NCBI RefSeq assembly: GCF_000745185.1
Contig: NZ_JQNJ01000001.1
Span: forward strand, 2,255,501 to 2,319,500
Direction of reading: 5' to 3'
Length of the DNA: 64,000 nt
From: Muricauda sp. MAR_2010_75
Lineage (GTDB): Bacteria; Bacteroidota; Bacteroidia; Flavobacteriales; Flavobacteriaceae
The position numbers were made by a program, and so were the translations under genes. How positions within the stretch are numbered: the first letter of the stretch is position 1; every line of letters starts with the position of its first letter. Positions 8,501 through 18,800 of this stretch are shown piece after piece. Under the pieces are notes generated by a model. It worked only from the letters and a program-made list of their open reading frames with translations, had not been told where the DNA came from and ran no database searches.

Positions 8501-9006
8501 ATTTCCAAGGTAGACCCCGTGGATGGAAGGTTTACGGTATATGATGAATTTAGCGGGTCTGATGGACTGGTATCACCTGAAGCATTTTCAAACTCGGTCC
8601 ATGAAGCAGCACCATCAACACGGTATTCACCAATGAAGTAATCTTGGCCTTGTTCAAATTGGCTAGTGTTAGACATTGTGGCCACATCCAAACTAAAGCT
8701 GACACTGGTATATCCATAAATATTGATGGCATTGGTCTGCCAGATACCTTCAGTGCCCAAATTGTTTGCCACGATACGGTTGCTCTGTACCCAAACATCA
8801 CCAGTTAATGTTGTCGTCCATCCTGTAGCAGAAGGTCCAGAAGCCGTTCCGTTTTCCGTTCCATTGGAGTAGCTGTTAAAGTTTTCGCTCCAAATCGTGG
8901 TTTGGGAAAAGGATAAAAAAGTACCTAGCAAAAAGAAGATAAAAAAGAGAATACGCAATGGCGATAAACTTTTTGTTTTTCGTATGCCAAAAGAGGTTGT
9001 GCCCAT
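5575..9006 (-). CDS. Large secreted mosaic adhesin-like protein (PA14, Asp-rich repeats, C-type lectin)
   Basis: This 1143-residue protein has a Sec signal peptide ([19 protein letters not shown], cut near residue 35). An N-terminal beta-sandwich region follows, then a PA14 domain (about 196-345, with [16 protein letters not shown]). Asp-rich thrombospondin-3-type calcium repeats ([38 protein letters not shown] and others) spread between about 349 and 662 and are interrupted by another sandwich domain. A cadherin-like stretch precedes a C-type lectin domain (about 785-927, with [22 protein letters not shown] and WNDLS). Ig/HYR-like domains end the protein. The last residues are [14 protein letters not shown], and no full type IX sorting domain was recognised. 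It probably binds glycans outside the cell. The gene is monocistronic and convergent with tetR. Confidence 0.85.
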   Translation of the reverse strand: MGTTSFGIRKTKSLSPLRILFFIFFLLGTFLSFSQTTIWSENFNSYSNGTENGTASGPSATGWTTTLTGDVWVQSNRIVANNLGTEGIWQTNAINIYGYTSVSFSLDVATMSNTSQFEQGQDYFIGEYRVDGAASWTEFENASGDTSPSDPLNSSYTVNLPSTGSTLEIRIRFYNTASNEYYYIDNIEVQGTLPFCSGEVDFEFYDSVPSGNSVDNIPTTGALNTGTYTSFDVDALQNQEDPGDTDSFSIRYDGYIQINTAGSYTFYTSSDDGSKLYIDGIQVVDNDGLHGTQERSGSRTLTSGLHDIRVLFFENGGGESLTVQYQGPSISKQNIPFSVLYSNCSAPVADLDGDGIADSVDVDDDNDGILDTDECGGLGGNYVQTATNLRHFSNEGNAEGSPGTTYAANPTTYPGNSSRLLLQFPEVLPVGTSVSIFLGADPAVTDTDMQLQRSSAAGGNDGWIANADNTTPGSIREVTFTVSGSGLEYLRIEAYQTGARVYGATYGGGVDCTTVDTDSDGIPNYQDLDSDNDGIPDNVEAQTSLGYTAPSGSDSDNDGLDNAYETGGISYVDTDGDGTPDFMDTDSDNDGTNDTSEAALTLSGTDSDGDGLDNAIDTTTGYDDPGGDIDNPLNTTGGTLMLPDSDGDVASGGDLDFRDDTTNSDQPPSITASGDQTFCPGNAIAIVESVSIEDPDDTTLDAVYIQITSNYDVSGDVLNLTGTHPNISSSWDVSEGKLTLTGPTTLAEFETAIAAVQFQTTATVTSGDTRSFSIVLNEANYLASTGHYYEYVPSLGITWTNARDAAALRTFYGLQGYLATISIQDESDLLGSQAPGAGWIGASDAALEGDWYWVTGPEAGTLFWRGDSGGTAFGYEFWNGGEPNNSGNEDYAHITAPGVGLPGSWNDLSNTGAASGDYQPKGYLVEYGGMPGDPSYPDLAATTTITVDPTDPTGTAPSSVTVYCSADIPAADVSSITDEADNCDPSPTVTFISDVSDGGTNPETITRTYRITDASGNSLDVYQFITVTPFTISAQPSNQNVIVGNNGTFSVTTNGADTYQWEVSTNGGSSFAPIADGAEYSGTQTDTLTVIGPDMNKNGYIYRVQVSNSGSTCGDLTSNEATLITTIGTVITNRRVTYRVNKN

Positions 9007-9026
9007 GAAACAGCTTTTTGAATATA

Positions 9027-9034
9027 CAAAACTA
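9027..9034 (-). promoter_or_regulatory. -7 box of the large surface protein gene
   Basis: Read leftward this is TAGTTTTG, an exact TAnnTTTG match about 20 bases before the ATG at 9006. No clear TTTG element is seen at the right distance upstream, so the call rests on the -7 box alone. Confidence 0.5.
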
Positions 9035-9230
9035 CCGCCAACAGACGCTCAGGAAAATAATTGTTGTGAAATGGGGAAATAGGGATGTTTAGTTCTTGAT
9101 TCCCAGTGTTTCCTACAGCATGGATTTGCCAAATACTTTGTTATTTATCTCTCTATAAGGCCACAGAAGAACCCTGTAAGGCAAAAATTCGTTAAAATAC
9201 TGAGGTAAAACGCGTTTTGTTTAACTCGGC

Positions 9231-9262
9231 TTGCATAGACTACATATATTATCGTATATTTG
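9231..9262 (+). promoter_or_regulatory. Promoter of the rimP-nusA-infB operon
   Basis: TTG at 9231-9233, a 21-base spacer, then TATATTTG at 9255-9262 match the Bacteroidota promoter consensus. The expected start near 9269 leaves a leader of about 60 bases that contains the hairpin at 9292-9311. Confidence 0.75.
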
Positions 9263-9291
9263 CACCACTGAACGGATATAAAAGTATTCAT

Positions 9292-9315
9292 GAGGGGACT
9301 TAGGTCCCCTCTTTT
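9292..9315 (+). terminator. Terminator-like hairpin in the rimP leader
   Basis: The arms GAGGGGAC (9292-9299) and GTCCCCTC (9304-9311) enclose the loop TTAG and are followed by TTTT. The hairpin sits after the operon promoter and 15 bases before the rimP ATG, so it would lie in the 5' leader of this transcript. It could attenuate transcription (NusA, encoded in the operon, acts at such hairpins) or simply end read-through; which is not known. Confidence 0.65.
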
Positions 9316-9329
9316 ATTACTGAATTCTT

Positions 9330-9791
9330 ATGTTTAAGGAGAAAGTGAAGTCGTTGTTGGACAAGGCTTTGGAAGCGCATCCGTCTTTGTTTCTGATTGA
9401 TCTTACAGTGGGCGGGGATAACAACATCAAGGTGATTTTGGACGGTGATGCAGGCGTCAATCTTCAGGATTGTATGGACATCAGTAGGGCCATTGAGCAC
9501 AATCTAGACCGCGAGGAAGAAGATTTTTCTTTGGAAGTGACCTCGGCTGGAGCCACATCTCCTTTGCAATTGCCGCGTCAGTACAACAAGAATATTGGAA
9601 GAAAATTAAAGGTCAAGACCGGGGGCAAAGAATTGGAAGGCACCTTGATTCAGACCTCGGAAAATAGTATTACCTTGGAGTGGAAGGCCCGCGAGCCCAA
9701 ACCGGTGGGTAAGGGAAAAGTTACCGTACAGAAGAAGCAGGAAATTGCATTTTCTGACATACAACAAGCAAAAGTGATATTAAAATTTTAA
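9330..9791 (+). CDS. rimP: Ribosome maturation factor RimP
   Basis: A 153-residue protein required for maturation of the 30S ribosomal subunit. The N-terminal domain carries the VGGDNNIKVILDGD strand and the signature LEVTSAG (canonical LEVSSPG, around residues 68-74). The C-terminal SH3-like barrel follows, with NIGRKLKVKTGG and an extended basic loop (KARE, KGKVTVQKK). Length is normal for the family. It is the first gene of the conserved rimP-nusA-infB order, 13 bases before nusA, which ties ribosome assembly, transcription elongation and translation initiation together in one transcript. Confidence 0.95.
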   Translation: MFKEKVKSLLDKALEAHPSLFLIDLTVGGDNNIKVILDGDAGVNLQDCMDISRAIEHNLDREEEDFSLEVTSAGATSPLQLPRQYNKNIGRKLKVKTGGKELEGTLIQTSENSITLEWKAREPKPVGKGKVTVQKKQEIAFSDIQQAKVILKF

Positions 9792-9804
9792 TTGTAGATC
9801 AAAA

Positions 9805-11037
9805 ATGGAAAACCTAGCGCTGATCGAATCCTTTTCGGAGTTTAAGGACGATAAGTTTATTGACAGGGTGACCCTTATGGCCATTTTGGAGGATGTGTTC
9901 CGAAATGCACTCAAGAAAAAATTTGGTTCTGATGATAACTTTGATATCATCATTAACCCAGATAAAGGGGATTTGGAGATTTGGAGAAACCGTGTGGTGG
10001 TTGAAGATGGTGAAGTGGAAGAACCCAATGAAGAAATCTCGTTGTCGGAGGCCAGAAAAATTGAGCCCGACTTTGAAGTTGGAGAGGATGTTTCCGAAGA
10101 GGTAAAATTGATAGATTTGGGAAGAAGGGCCATTTTGGCGTTGCGCCAAAACCTCATTTCCAAGATTCATGAGCATGACAATACCACCATCTACAAGCAA
10201 TTTAAAGACTTGGAAGGTGAGATTTACACCGCTGAGGTGCACCATATACGCCACAAGGCCATAATTTTGTTGGATGATGAAGGAAACGAAATAATTCTTC
10301 CCAAGGAAAAGCAGATTCCATCTGACTTTTTCAGAAAAGGGGATAATGTTAGGGGGATTATTGAAAGTGTGGAATTGAAAGGAAATAAGCCCACCATCAT
10401 TATGTCCCGAACCTCACCCATTTTCTTGGAGCAATTGTTCTTCCAAGAAATCCCGGAGGTGTTCGATGGTTTGATTACAATTAAAAAAGCCGTTCGTATC
10501 CCTGGTGAGAAAGCCAAAGTGGCCGTGGATTCCTATGATGATCGAATTGATCCCGTAGGGGCATGTGTGGGAATGAAAGGATCCCGTATCCATGGAATTG
10601 TACGTGAATTGGGCAATGAAAATATCGATGTCATCAACTGGACCAACAATCCACAATTGATGGTGACACGGGCATTGAGTCCGGCTAGGGTATCATCGGT
10701 TAAACTGAACGATGAGAAAAAAACAGCTCAAGTCTACCTAAAGCCAGAGGAAGTTTCCAAAGCTATTGGTAGAGGTGGGCATAACATTCGATTGGCTGGT
10801 CAATTGACTGGTTATGAAATAGATGTGTTCCGTGAAGGCGTTGAGGAAGATGTGGAATTGACCGAGTTTTCAGATGAAATAGAAAGCTGGGTGATCGATG
10901 AATTCAAGAAAATTGGATTGGATACCGCACGAAGCGTTTTGGAACAAGATGTGAGCGACTTGGTGAAGCGAACCGATTTGGAAGAGGAAACCGTCCAAGA
11001 TGTCGTTCGCATCCTTAAGGAAGAGTTTGAAGATTAA
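9805..11037 (+). CDS. nusA: Transcription termination/antitermination factor NusA
   Basis: 410 residues with the normal order of domains. An N-terminal RNA-polymerase-binding domain covers about residues 1-125, an S1 RNA-binding domain about 130-200 (EGEIYTAEV to KGNKPTIIMSR), and two KH domains follow with GACVGMKGSRIHGIV and AIGRGGHNIRLAGQLTG loops. The C-terminal tail is acidic and short; the long acidic repeats of enterobacterial NusA are absent, as is usual outside the gamma-proteobacteria. NusA binds RNA polymerase and modulates pausing and intrinsic termination, which is of interest given the terminator-like hairpin in this operon's leader. It lies between rimP and infB, 42 bases before infB. 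Confidence 0.97.
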   Translation: MENLALIESFSEFKDDKFIDRVTLMAILEDVFRNALKKKFGSDDNFDIIINPDKGDLEIWRNRVVVEDGEVEEPNEEISLSEARKIEPDFEVGEDVSEEVKLIDLGRRAILALRQNLISKIHEHDNTTIYKQFKDLEGEIYTAEVHHIRHKAIILLDDEGNEIILPKEKQIPSDFFRKGDNVRGIIESVELKGNKPTIIMSRTSPIFLEQLFFQEIPEVFDGLITIKKAVRIPGEKAKVAVDSYDDRIDPVGACVGMKGSRIHGIVRELGNENIDVINWTNNPQLMVTRALSPARVSSVKLNDEKKTAQVYLKPEEVSKAIGRGGHNIRLAGQLTGYEIDVFREGVEEDVELTEFSDEIESWVIDEFKKIGLDTARSVLEQDVSDLVKRTDLEEETVQDVVRILKEEFED

Positions 11038-11079
11038 ACTATATATTAGCAGCGAAATTTAGGGCAAGTAAGACAATTT

Positions 11080-13779
11080 ATGGCAGGAAACCCAACAATA
11101 CGACTTAATAAAGTTCTCAGGGAATTGAACATTTCATTGGATCGGGCAGTGGACTATCTCAACTCGGTAGGGCATGAGGTAGAGGCTCGCCCTACAACAA
11201 AGATCACAGATGAGGTGTATCAAGTCCTGTTGGATGAGTTTCAAACGGATAAGAGCAAAAAGGTAGCTTCCAAAGAGGTTGGTGAAGAAAAGCGCAAGGA
11301 GAAGGAAGCCATCAGGATCCAGATGGAACAGGAGCAGGAAGAACGCAGGTTAGCACGGGAGAAAAAGAATGCCGAACAACAAGTGATCAAGGCTAAAGCA
11401 GAGCTTTCGGGTCCAAAAACTGTGGGCAAAATCGACTTGGACAAAAAACCAGAAGCCCCAAAAGCAGAGGAGCCAAAAGAAGAAGTTGAGGAGCCAAAGG
11501 CCAAAGAACCGGAAGTCCCAAAAGCTGAGGCAAAGCCCAAAGAAGTAGCGGAGACCAAAACGCCAAAAGCTGAAGATAAGCCTGAAGAAAAGGAAGAGTC
11601 TGTAGAATCCGGTACCATAAAGACGCAGTACAAAAAACTGAGCGGACCCAAGATTACCGGAGATAAAATTGATCTTTCCCAATTCAATAAACCAAAGAAA
11701 AAGAAAGAAGAGCAGCAAAAATCTAGTGGTGCTTCTTCCGATAGCAGTTCTGATAGAAAAAAGCGCAGAAAGCGTATTGTAAAAAATGGACCCCAATCTG
11801 GCAACGGACGTCCCAGCAGAGGTGGAAGTGTACAGGGAAGAAGGGGCCAGCGAAGTTCAGCTCCCAAGGTAGAGCCTACTGAGGAAGAAGTACAAAAACA
11901 AGTGCGGGAAACCTTGGAAAAACTCCAAGGGAAATCCAGTAAGGGAAAAGGGGCCAAGTACAGAAGGGAAAAAAGGGACCAACACCGTCAGCAGACCGAA
12001 AAGGATCTGGAACAACAGGAGTTGGAGAGCAAGATCCTAAAGGTTACCGAATTTGTGACCGTAAACGAACTGGCCACCCTAATGGATGTATCCACCACCC
12101 AAATTATATCAGCATGTATGTCCTTGGGAATCATGGTTACCATGAACCAACGCTTGGATGCTGAAACACTCTCCATTGTTGCAGATGAATTTGGGTACGA
12201 AGTGGAGTTCATTACCACAGAAATAGAGGAGACCATCGAAGAAGAAGAGGATGCTCCGGAAGATTTGAAGCCAAGGGCGCCCATTGTAACGGTAATGGGG
12301 CACGTTGACCATGGTAAAACATCTTTGTTGGATTATATCCGCGAAGAAAATGTAATTGCAGGTGAAAGTGGGGGGATAACCCAGCACATTGGAGCCTACG
12401 GGGTTACTTTGGAAGATGGACAAAAGATTACCTTTTTGGATACTCCTGGCCACGAGGCGTTTACCGCAATGCGGGCTCGTGGTGCACAAGTAACGGATAT
12501 AGCCATTGTGGTTATTGCTGCGGATGATGATATTATGCCTCAGACTAAAGAGGCCATAAGTCACGCCCAGGCAGCAGGAGTTCCTATTGTATTCGCCATC
12601 AACAAGGTAGATAAACAAACAGCAAATCCTGATAAGATTAAAGAAGGTCTAGCCGGAATGAACCTTTTGGTTGAAGATTGGGGAGGTAAAATCCAGTCCC
12701 ATGATATTTCGGCCAAAACGGGTCAAGGTGTAAAGGAATTGTTGGAAAAAGTGTTGTTGGAGGCAGAATTGCTGGAATTGCAGGCAAACCCAGACAGATT
12801 GGCCGCGGGTACTGTTGTAGAAGCCTTTTTGGATAAGGGACGTGGTTATGTCTCCACGATTTTGGTGCAAAGTGGTACCTTGAATATTGGAGACTACGTA
12901 TTGGCGGGAACCTGTAGCGGTAAGGTTAAGGCCATGCAGGATGAACGCGGAAAAAGTGTAAAAAGTGCGGGTCCCTCCACACCAATCTCAATATTGGGAT
13001 TGGATGGTGCGCCTCAGGCAGGAGACCGATTCAATGTGCTTGAAGATGAACGAGAGGCAAAACAAATTGCAGCAAAGCGTTCGCAATTGCAACGAGAGCA
13101 ATCTGTACGGACACAACGACATATTACCCTGGATGAAATCGGCCGAAGGATTGCCTTGGGCGATTTCCAAGAACTGAACATTATTCTTAAAGGTGATGTG
13201 GATGGTTCCGTGGAAGCCTTAACGGATTCCTTCCAAAAATTGTCCACAGATGAAATTCAAGTAAACATCATTCATAAAGGTGTTGGAGCCATTACAGAAT
13301 CTGATGTGTTGCTGGCCAGTGCTTCAGATGCGATTATCATTGGATTTAATGTTAGGCCTATGGGCAATGCCCGAGCCATTGCGGACAAAGAAGAGATTGA
13401 TATCAGAATGTACTCCATCATCTATGATGCGATCAATGACCTGAAGGATGCGATGGAAGGAATGCTTTCGCCTGAAATTAAAGAAGAAATCACAGGAACC
13501 GCTGAAATCAGGGAGACCTTTAAGATTTCCAAGATTGGAACCATTGCAGGGTGTATGGTCACCAACGGCAAGGTTTTCAGAAACTCGCAGGTAAGGCTTA
13601 TCCGTGACGGTGTGGTTATCTATACCGGGGAGCTGGCTTCCTTAAAACGATTTAAGGATGATGTGAAGGAAGTATCCAAAGGGTACGATTGTGGACTACA
13701 GATCAAAAATTACAATGACATCAGGGAAGGGGATATTGTAGAAGCCTTCCAAGAAGTTGCGGTGAAGAAAAAACTGTAA
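11080..13779 (+). CDS. infB: Translation initiation factor IF-2
   Basis: 899 residues. An N-terminal IF2_N helix domain ([20 protein letters not shown]) is followed by a long low-complexity region rich in Lys, Glu, Pro and Ala (about residues 60-310), which is variable between species. A second IF2_N domain lies near 325-375. The GTPase core has G1 [12 protein letters not shown] near residue 406, G3 DTPGHEAFT near 454 and G4 NKVD near 508, then domains II, III and IV. It brings initiator tRNA to the 30S subunit and promotes subunit joining. It is the last gene of the operon and is followed 29 bases later by a strong bidirectional terminator. Confidence 0.98.
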   Translation: MAGNPTIRLNKVLRELNISLDRAVDYLNSVGHEVEARPTTKITDEVYQVLLDEFQTDKSKKVASKEVGEEKRKEKEAIRIQMEQEQEERRLAREKKNAEQQVIKAKAELSGPKTVGKIDLDKKPEAPKAEEPKEEVEEPKAKEPEVPKAEAKPKEVAETKTPKAEDKPEEKEESVESGTIKTQYKKLSGPKITGDKIDLSQFNKPKKKKEEQQKSSGASSDSSSDRKKRRKRIVKNGPQSGNGRPSRGGSVQGRRGQRSSAPKVEPTEEEVQKQVRETLEKLQGKSSKGKGAKYRREKRDQHRQQTEKDLEQQELESKILKVTEFVTVNELATLMDVSTTQIISACMSLGIMVTMNQRLDAETLSIVADEFGYEVEFITTEIEETIEEEEDAPEDLKPRAPIVTVMGHVDHGKTSLLDYIREENVIAGESGGITQHIGAYGVTLEDGQKITFLDTPGHEAFTAMRARGAQVTDIAIVVIAADDDIMPQTKEAISHAQAAGVPIVFAINKVDKQTANPDKIKEGLAGMNLLVEDWGGKIQSHDISAKTGQGVKELLEKVLLEAELLELQANPDRLAAGTVVEAFLDKGRGYVSTILVQSGTLNIGDYVLAGTCSGKVKAMQDERGKSVKSAGPSTPISILGLDGAPQAGDRFNVLEDEREAKQIAAKRSQLQREQSVRTQRHITLDEIGRRIALGDFQELNIILKGDVDGSVEALTDSFQKLSTDEIQVNIIHKGVGAITESDVLLASASDAIIIGFNVRPMGNARAIADKEEIDIRMYSIIYDAINDLKDAMEGMLSPEIKEEITGTAEIRETFKISKIGTIAGCMVTNGKVFRNSQVRLIRDGVVIYTGELASLKRFKDDVKEVSKGYDCGLQIKNYNDIREGDIVEAFQEVAVKKKL

Positions 13780-13807
13780 TGATAGCAATGAATTATTGAT
13801 TGATATA

Positions 13808-13835
13808 AAAAAATCCCGCTCTTGCGGGATTTTTT
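13808..13835. terminator. Bidirectional terminator between infB and the SPOR gene
   Basis: The stem AAAAAATCCCGC / GCGGGATTTTTT with loop TCTT (13820-13823) has an A run on one side and a T run on the other. It can therefore terminate both infB and the convergent SPOR-domain gene, whose stop is at 13837. Confidence 0.9.
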
Positions 13836-13836
13836 A

Positions 13837-14208
13837 TTAGTTGGAATCAGCTTCGGGTTTCAAGAGCATGGCATCCGGGTATTTTTTTCGGACTTCCAAG
13901 TACTTTCGTTCCGCTTCCAATTTTGTCCTAAACTTGCCCAATCGTACCCTATAGGTTGGAGATTCAAACTCAATTTTGGAATACCATCCCGGGAAATCAA
14001 TATCCACCTGGTCCTTCAATTCCTGAGCCTTATTATAATTACCAAAACCAACCTGTATTTGGTAAAATTCAGCTTTGGAATTGACCTCGGTATACAATTT
14101 TACCAATTGATCTATTCTAGGATCCTGTTGGATGGCAACCGTACCTTCCTGCGCTGAAAGTTGCAGGGCCAACCCTGTCAGAATTACAACAAATACGGGA
14201 GTTTTCAT
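13837..14208 (-). CDS. SPOR-domain protein, exported
   Basis: About 123 residues with a Sec signal peptide (MKTPVFVVILTGLALQLSAQ, cut after the AQ). The mature part contains a SPOR-like fold: FYQIQVGFGNYNKAQELKDQ, then YRVRLGKFRTKLEAERKYLE. SPOR domains bind glycan strands lacking stem peptides, usually at division sites, so a periplasmic peptidoglycan role is likely. An in-frame GTG exists at 14241, but it overlaps the leftward -7 box at 14241-14248, and the signal peptide begins exactly at the ATG at 14208, so the later start is chosen. The gene is monocistronic. Confidence 0.85.
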   Translation of the reverse strand: MKTPVFVVILTGLALQLSAQEGTVAIQQDPRIDQLVKLYTEVNSKAEFYQIQVGFGNYNKAQELKDQVDIDFPGWYSKIEFESPTYRVRLGKFRTKLEAERKYLEVRKKYPDAMLLKPEADSN

Positions 14209-14240
14209 GAGATTTTGATGTTTTTTGATTCTGTTTTTCA

Positions 14241-14248
14241 CAAATGTA
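14241..14248 (-). promoter_or_regulatory. -7 box of the SPOR-domain gene
   Basis: Read leftward this is TACATTTG, an exact TAnnTTTG match 32 bases before the ATG at 14208. It decides the start choice, because the alternative GTG at 14241 lies within it. Confidence 0.6.
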
Positions 14249-14324
14249 ATTCTTTAAGTTCTAAACCAGCGAATTGCCTATTATTTAGAATCTTTATAAA
14301 TTAGATGTTATCAATACCTTAACA

Positions 14325-14355
14325 TTTCAAAAAATGACTCTATGTCGTACTTTTG
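14325..14355 (+). promoter_or_regulatory. Promoter of the act-cox respiratory operon
   Basis: TACTTTTG at 14348-14355 matches the -7 consensus, with TTTC at 14325-14328 as a weaker -33 element and a 19-base spacer. The leader before actA is about 80 bases long. Confidence 0.6.
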
Positions 14356-14441
14356 TCACCAATTTTGGTAGATGAAAAGCTATTGCTCTCAATATCAATA
14401 GAAATAATCATACCAAAGGTTTCGACAGAAATTTCGATAAT

Positions 14442-15815
14442 ATGAAAAAGGTTTTATACCGCCATCTATTTTCTAAAGTTTTAGGTTTTTCTCTTTTACT
14501 TTTTTCCACTTCATTTTATGCTCAGGAGGAAGTTACCGACGCGGCTGCAGAGGTTGCCACCCAAGAGGCTGCTGCCGATACCGCTGGGGGTGATCCAGCA
14601 AAAGGAAAACAGCTTTTCAATCAAAACTGTGCCGCATGTCATGCCTTGGATCGCAAAATGACTGGGCCTGCATTGGCCAATGTGGAACAGCGCCTTGCTG
14701 ATGATGAAGGATTGGACAAAGAATGGCTCTATGCATGGATCAAGAACAGCCCAGGGATGATTTCATCAGGGGATGCCTATGCCAATAAAATTTATGCAGA
14801 GTACAATCAGGCGGCAATGACGCCTTTTCCAACCTTGTCCAACGAGGATATAGACAATATTTTGGCCTATACCGCAGCGCCTCCACCTGCACCGGCCCAA
14901 GCAGCTGCTCCTGCTGGAGGTGGGGATGGAGCTCAGCCTTCATCCGGCGGAATATCCAACGAAATGATTTTGGGTGCGTTGGCATTGGTGTTTGGCCTGT
15001 TGGTCATTATGCTGATTTTGGTGAACAAGACCTTGCGCCGTATTGCTGAGGCCAATGGTGTTGTTCTGGAAAAAGAAAAGGCCAAACGCATTCCAATTTG
15101 GAAAGCTTTTGCGCAGAACCAGTTCTTGGTTTTGGTGAGCGTTATCTTCCTATTGTTGGCAAGTGCCTATTTTGCGTATGGATGGATGATGCAGGTTGGT
15201 GTTGATCAGGGATATGCTCCGGTACAACCTATCCATTTCTCGCACAAGATTCACGCAGGGGATAACAAGATTGAGTGTAAATATTGCCACTCCTCCGCGA
15301 GGGTATCAAAAACTTCGGGCATTCCTTCATTGAACGTTTGTATGAATTGTCACAAGTCCATCTACGAATATACTGGAAACCCAGAAGGGCCATCTGCTGA
15401 AGATATAGCTGCTGGGCATACCAATGAATTCTATACCGGAGAGATCAAGAAATTGTACAAAGCCGTGGGGTGGGATGAAGAGAACCAACAATATACGGGC
15501 GAAAGCCAACCTGTGGAATGGGTGAGGATACACAACCTTCCGGATTTTGCCTATTTCAACCACTCGCAACACGTTTCCGTAGCTGGAATTGAATGTCAAA
15601 CCTGTCACGGTCCCATTGAAGAAATGGAAGTTGTGGAACAGTTTGCTCCATTGACCATGGGTTGGTGTGTGAATTGTCACAGGGAAACCAATGTTCAGGT
15701 TGCCGGCAATCCCTACTATGAAGCAATTCATGAAGAATTGTCCAAAAAGTATGGGGTTGAGGAATTGACCGCTGCTATGATGGGTGGAATAGAATGTGGT
15801 AAGTGTCACTATTAA
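14442..15815 (+). CDS. actA: Alternative Complex III subunit A, hexaheme c-type cytochrome
   Basis: 457 residues with a signal peptide ending near SFYAQ. An N-terminal monoheme domain (CAACH at residues 63-67) is followed by an Ala/Pro/Gly linker and two hydrophobic segments (about 176-198 and 230-250). A periplasmic multiheme domain then carries CKYCH, CMNCH, CQTCH, CVNCH and CGKCH. This gives six heme c sites: a fused cytochrome c domain plus the usual pentaheme ActA. ActA receives electrons within the quinol:cytochrome c oxidoreductase complex that replaces bc1 in many Bacteroidota. It is the first gene of actABCDEF-coxBA. Confidence 0.95.
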   Translation: MKKVLYRHLFSKVLGFSLLLFSTSFYAQEEVTDAAAEVATQEAAADTAGGDPAKGKQLFNQNCAACHALDRKMTGPALANVEQRLADDEGLDKEWLYAWIKNSPGMISSGDAYANKIYAEYNQAAMTPFPTLSNEDIDNILAYTAAPPPAPAQAAAPAGGGDGAQPSSGGISNEMILGALALVFGLLVIMLILVNKTLRRIAEANGVVLEKEKAKRIPIWKAFAQNQFLVLVSVIFLLLASAYFAYGWMMQVGVDQGYAPVQPIHFSHKIHAGDNKIECKYCHSSARVSKTSGIPSLNVCMNCHKSIYEYTGNPEGPSAEDIAAGHTNEFYTGEIKKLYKAVGWDEENQQYTGESQPVEWVRIHNLPDFAYFNHSQHVSVAGIECQTCHGPIEEMEVVEQFAPLTMGWCVNCHRETNVQVAGNPYYEAIHEELSKKYGVEELTAAMMGGIECGKCHY

Positions 15816-15847
15816 GAATTAAAAGAAGATAATCTCAGATATATCGT

Positions 15848-18800
15848 ATGGCATCAAACAAAAAATATTGGAAGAGCGAAGCGGAGTTAAATCCGAACGA
15901 TTCCATTGTTGAGGCGCTAAGAAATAACGAATTTACCGAAGAGATTCCAGTGGATGAGTTCTTGGGCGACAAGGAGAATCTGTCGACCTCAAGCACCAAT
16001 AGAAGGGATTTCTTGAAATATGTTGGATTCAGCACAGCAGCAGCAACCATTGCGGCCTGTGAGGGTCCAGTTCGTAAATCCATTCCGTATGTGGTCCAGC
16101 CAGACCGCATAGTTCCAGGGGTTGCTAATTATTACGCTACTACCATAGCAGATGGATTTGATTTTGCCAGTATTTTGGTGAAGACCCGTGAGGGAAGACC
16201 CATCAAAATAGAAAACAATACTGATGCTAAAGTGAATGGCGGTGCCAATGCCCGTGTTCAAGCATCTGTGTTGACACTGTATGATAGCAAGAGGGTTCAA
16301 GGGCCGATGGCCAACGGAGAGCCCATCGAATGGAAAGTGTTGGATGCTACTGTGAAGGCTAAATTGGGTAGCTTAAAAGGGGGCAACAAACAAGTGGTGT
16401 TGTTGACCCAGACGTTTGCCAGTCCATCTACCGATAAATTGATGGCCGAGTTCAAAGCGGAATATGGTGAAAACGTAAATCATGTGGTGTACGATGCCAT
16501 TTCTGAAGACGCTGCCCTAAATGCCTTTGATGCGGCTTATGGTGAGCGCGCTTTGGCTGATTACGATTTTGAAAAAGCAGATTTGATTGTCTCTTTTGGA
16601 GCCGATTTCTTGGGAGATTGGCAAGGGGGAGGCTATGACAGTGGTTATGCAAAGGGACGTGTACCCAAACATGGAAAAATGTCCAAGCATATCCAGTTGG
16701 AGTCCAATATGTCTTTGACCGGGGCGAATGCTGATAAGCGCTACCCCATGACCCCGACCCAACAAAAAATTGCTTTGGCCAAATTATATGGCAAGTTGAA
16801 CGGAAGCAATGTTGGTGGTGGTACTTCTGATGTTGATGAGGCTGTTGATCATGTAGCGGCCCAAATTAGGAAAGCGGGAAGCAAAGCGGTTGTGGTAAGT
16901 GGATTGAACGATGTTCATGCGCAAACTGTGGTGTTGGCCATCAACAAATTGTTGGCCAGCGAAGCATTTGATGCTGAGAATCCCAGATATGTACGTCAAG
17001 GTGATGTGGCCAAGGTGAACAAGTTGGTTGCCGATATGAATGCAGGTCGTGTTGGAGCTTTGATCATGGCCGGGGTTAATCCAGTGTATACGCTTCCAAA
17101 TGCTGAAGAATTTGTTTCAGGACTTGAACAAGTAGAACTTTCTGTTGCTTTTGCTTTCAATAATGATGAAACGGCACAAGCATCACAATATGTTGCTGCG
17201 GCATCCCATTATTTGGAATCTTGGGGTGATGCGCAATTCAAAAAAGGACAATACAGTTTAATGCAGCCCGCCATTCGTGAGTTGTTTGATACCAAACAAT
17301 TTCAGTCAGCGCTTTTGACTTGGATGGGCAGCGAAAAAACATACTACGATTACATCAAAGAAACATGGAGTGCAGACATCCTCCAGGGAGAATCTTGGAA
17401 TCAAGCACTTCAAGATGGTGTTTTTGTGCCTTCTGCTGTATCGGCTGAAGGTGACGAACAACCTACGGTAATTGCTGCTGAAGGGGGTGAAGAAGAGGTG
17501 GAGCCCAGTATTGTTCCTATTGCTTCTGCAATCCGCTCTTTGGTAAATTCTACCAGTGCAGGAACCGAAATGGTATTGTACTCCAAAGTGGGTATGGGTG
17601 ATGGTCGACAAGCCAACAACCCATGGTTGCAAGAGTTTCCCGATCCTATTTCTAGGGTTTCTTGGGATAACTACGTTACCGTTTCCAAGGCCGATGCTGA
17701 AAAGTGGGACTTGGAGAATTTCACTGTGGCAAATGGTGGTGTTAACGGAAGTTATGTCAACCTTACCGTAGATGGAAAGGTATTGGAGAAGGTGCCTGTG
17801 ATCGTTCAACCTGGACAGGCCGTGGGTACTGTTGGACTTTCTTTTGGTTATGGAAAGAAAGCCGGGATGCAGGATGAAATGGCGACAGGTGTGAACGCTT
17901 ACACCCTTTACAAAGATTTTTCCGATGTGCAATCTGTTACTGTAGAGAAGGCAGCGGGTGAGCATGAGTTTGCCTGTGTGCAACAACATAAAACATTAAT
18001 GGGTAGAGGGGATATCATCAAGGAAACCACCTTGGAGATTTTCAATACAAAGGACCATGCAGAGTGGAATCCGATGCCACATGTGTCATTGAACCACAAT
18101 GAAATTCCTGTGACCTCTCCCGATGCTGACCTTTGGGACAGTTTTGACCGTTCCATTGGGCACCACTTTAACTTGTCCATCGATTTGAACGCTTGTACGG
18201 GTTGTGGGGCATGTGTTATTGCATGTCATGCCGAGAACAACGTTCCTGTGGTCGGAAAGCAAGAAATCCGTCGCTCAAGAGATATGCACTGGTTGCGTAT
18301 CGATAGATACTATTCTTCTGAAGAGACCTTTGAGCAAGATAATGAGAAGAAAGAGGGAATGGAAGGTCTTTGGGGTGATAAAGGTTCTTTGGGAGGATTC
18401 CGCGAAATGGAAGACCCATCAGCCAATCCTCAGGTGGCTTTCCAACCTGTAATGTGTCAGCACTGTAACCACGCACCTTGTGAAACCGTTTGTCCGGTTG
18501 CGGCAACATCGCACAGTAGACAAGGTCAAAACCATATGGCTTACAACCGTTGTGTAGGTACAAGATATTGTGCCAACAACTGTCCTTATAAAGTACGTCG
18601 ATTCAACTGGTTCTTGTACAGCGACAATGACGAGTTCAACTTCAACATGAACAATGATTTGGGCAAGATGGTCATCAATCCAGATGTGAACGTACGATCC
18701 AGAGGGGTGATGGAAAAATGCTCCATGTGTATCCAAATGACCCAAAAAACCATTTTGGATGCCAAAAGGGATGGAAGGGTCATCAAGGATGGTGAGTTCC

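Larger units (their letters stand above)
9007..9329. other. Divergent intergenic region between the surface protein gene and rimP
   Basis: These 323 bases hold no convincing gene. They contain a leftward -7 box (9027-9034), a rightward promoter (9231-9262) and a terminator-like hairpin (9292-9315), each listed separately. The stretch 9060-9230 shows no structure I can support. Confidence 0.7.

Noticed and set aside
11241..11957. Long antisense frame inside infB (238 codons)
   Set aside because: It is the mirror of the Lys/Glu-rich low-complexity region of IF-2, producing an artificial Ser/Phe-rich protein with no family features.
17306..17989. 227-codon antisense frame inside actB
   Set aside because: No motif, no promoter, and the sense gene is clearly coding throughout.
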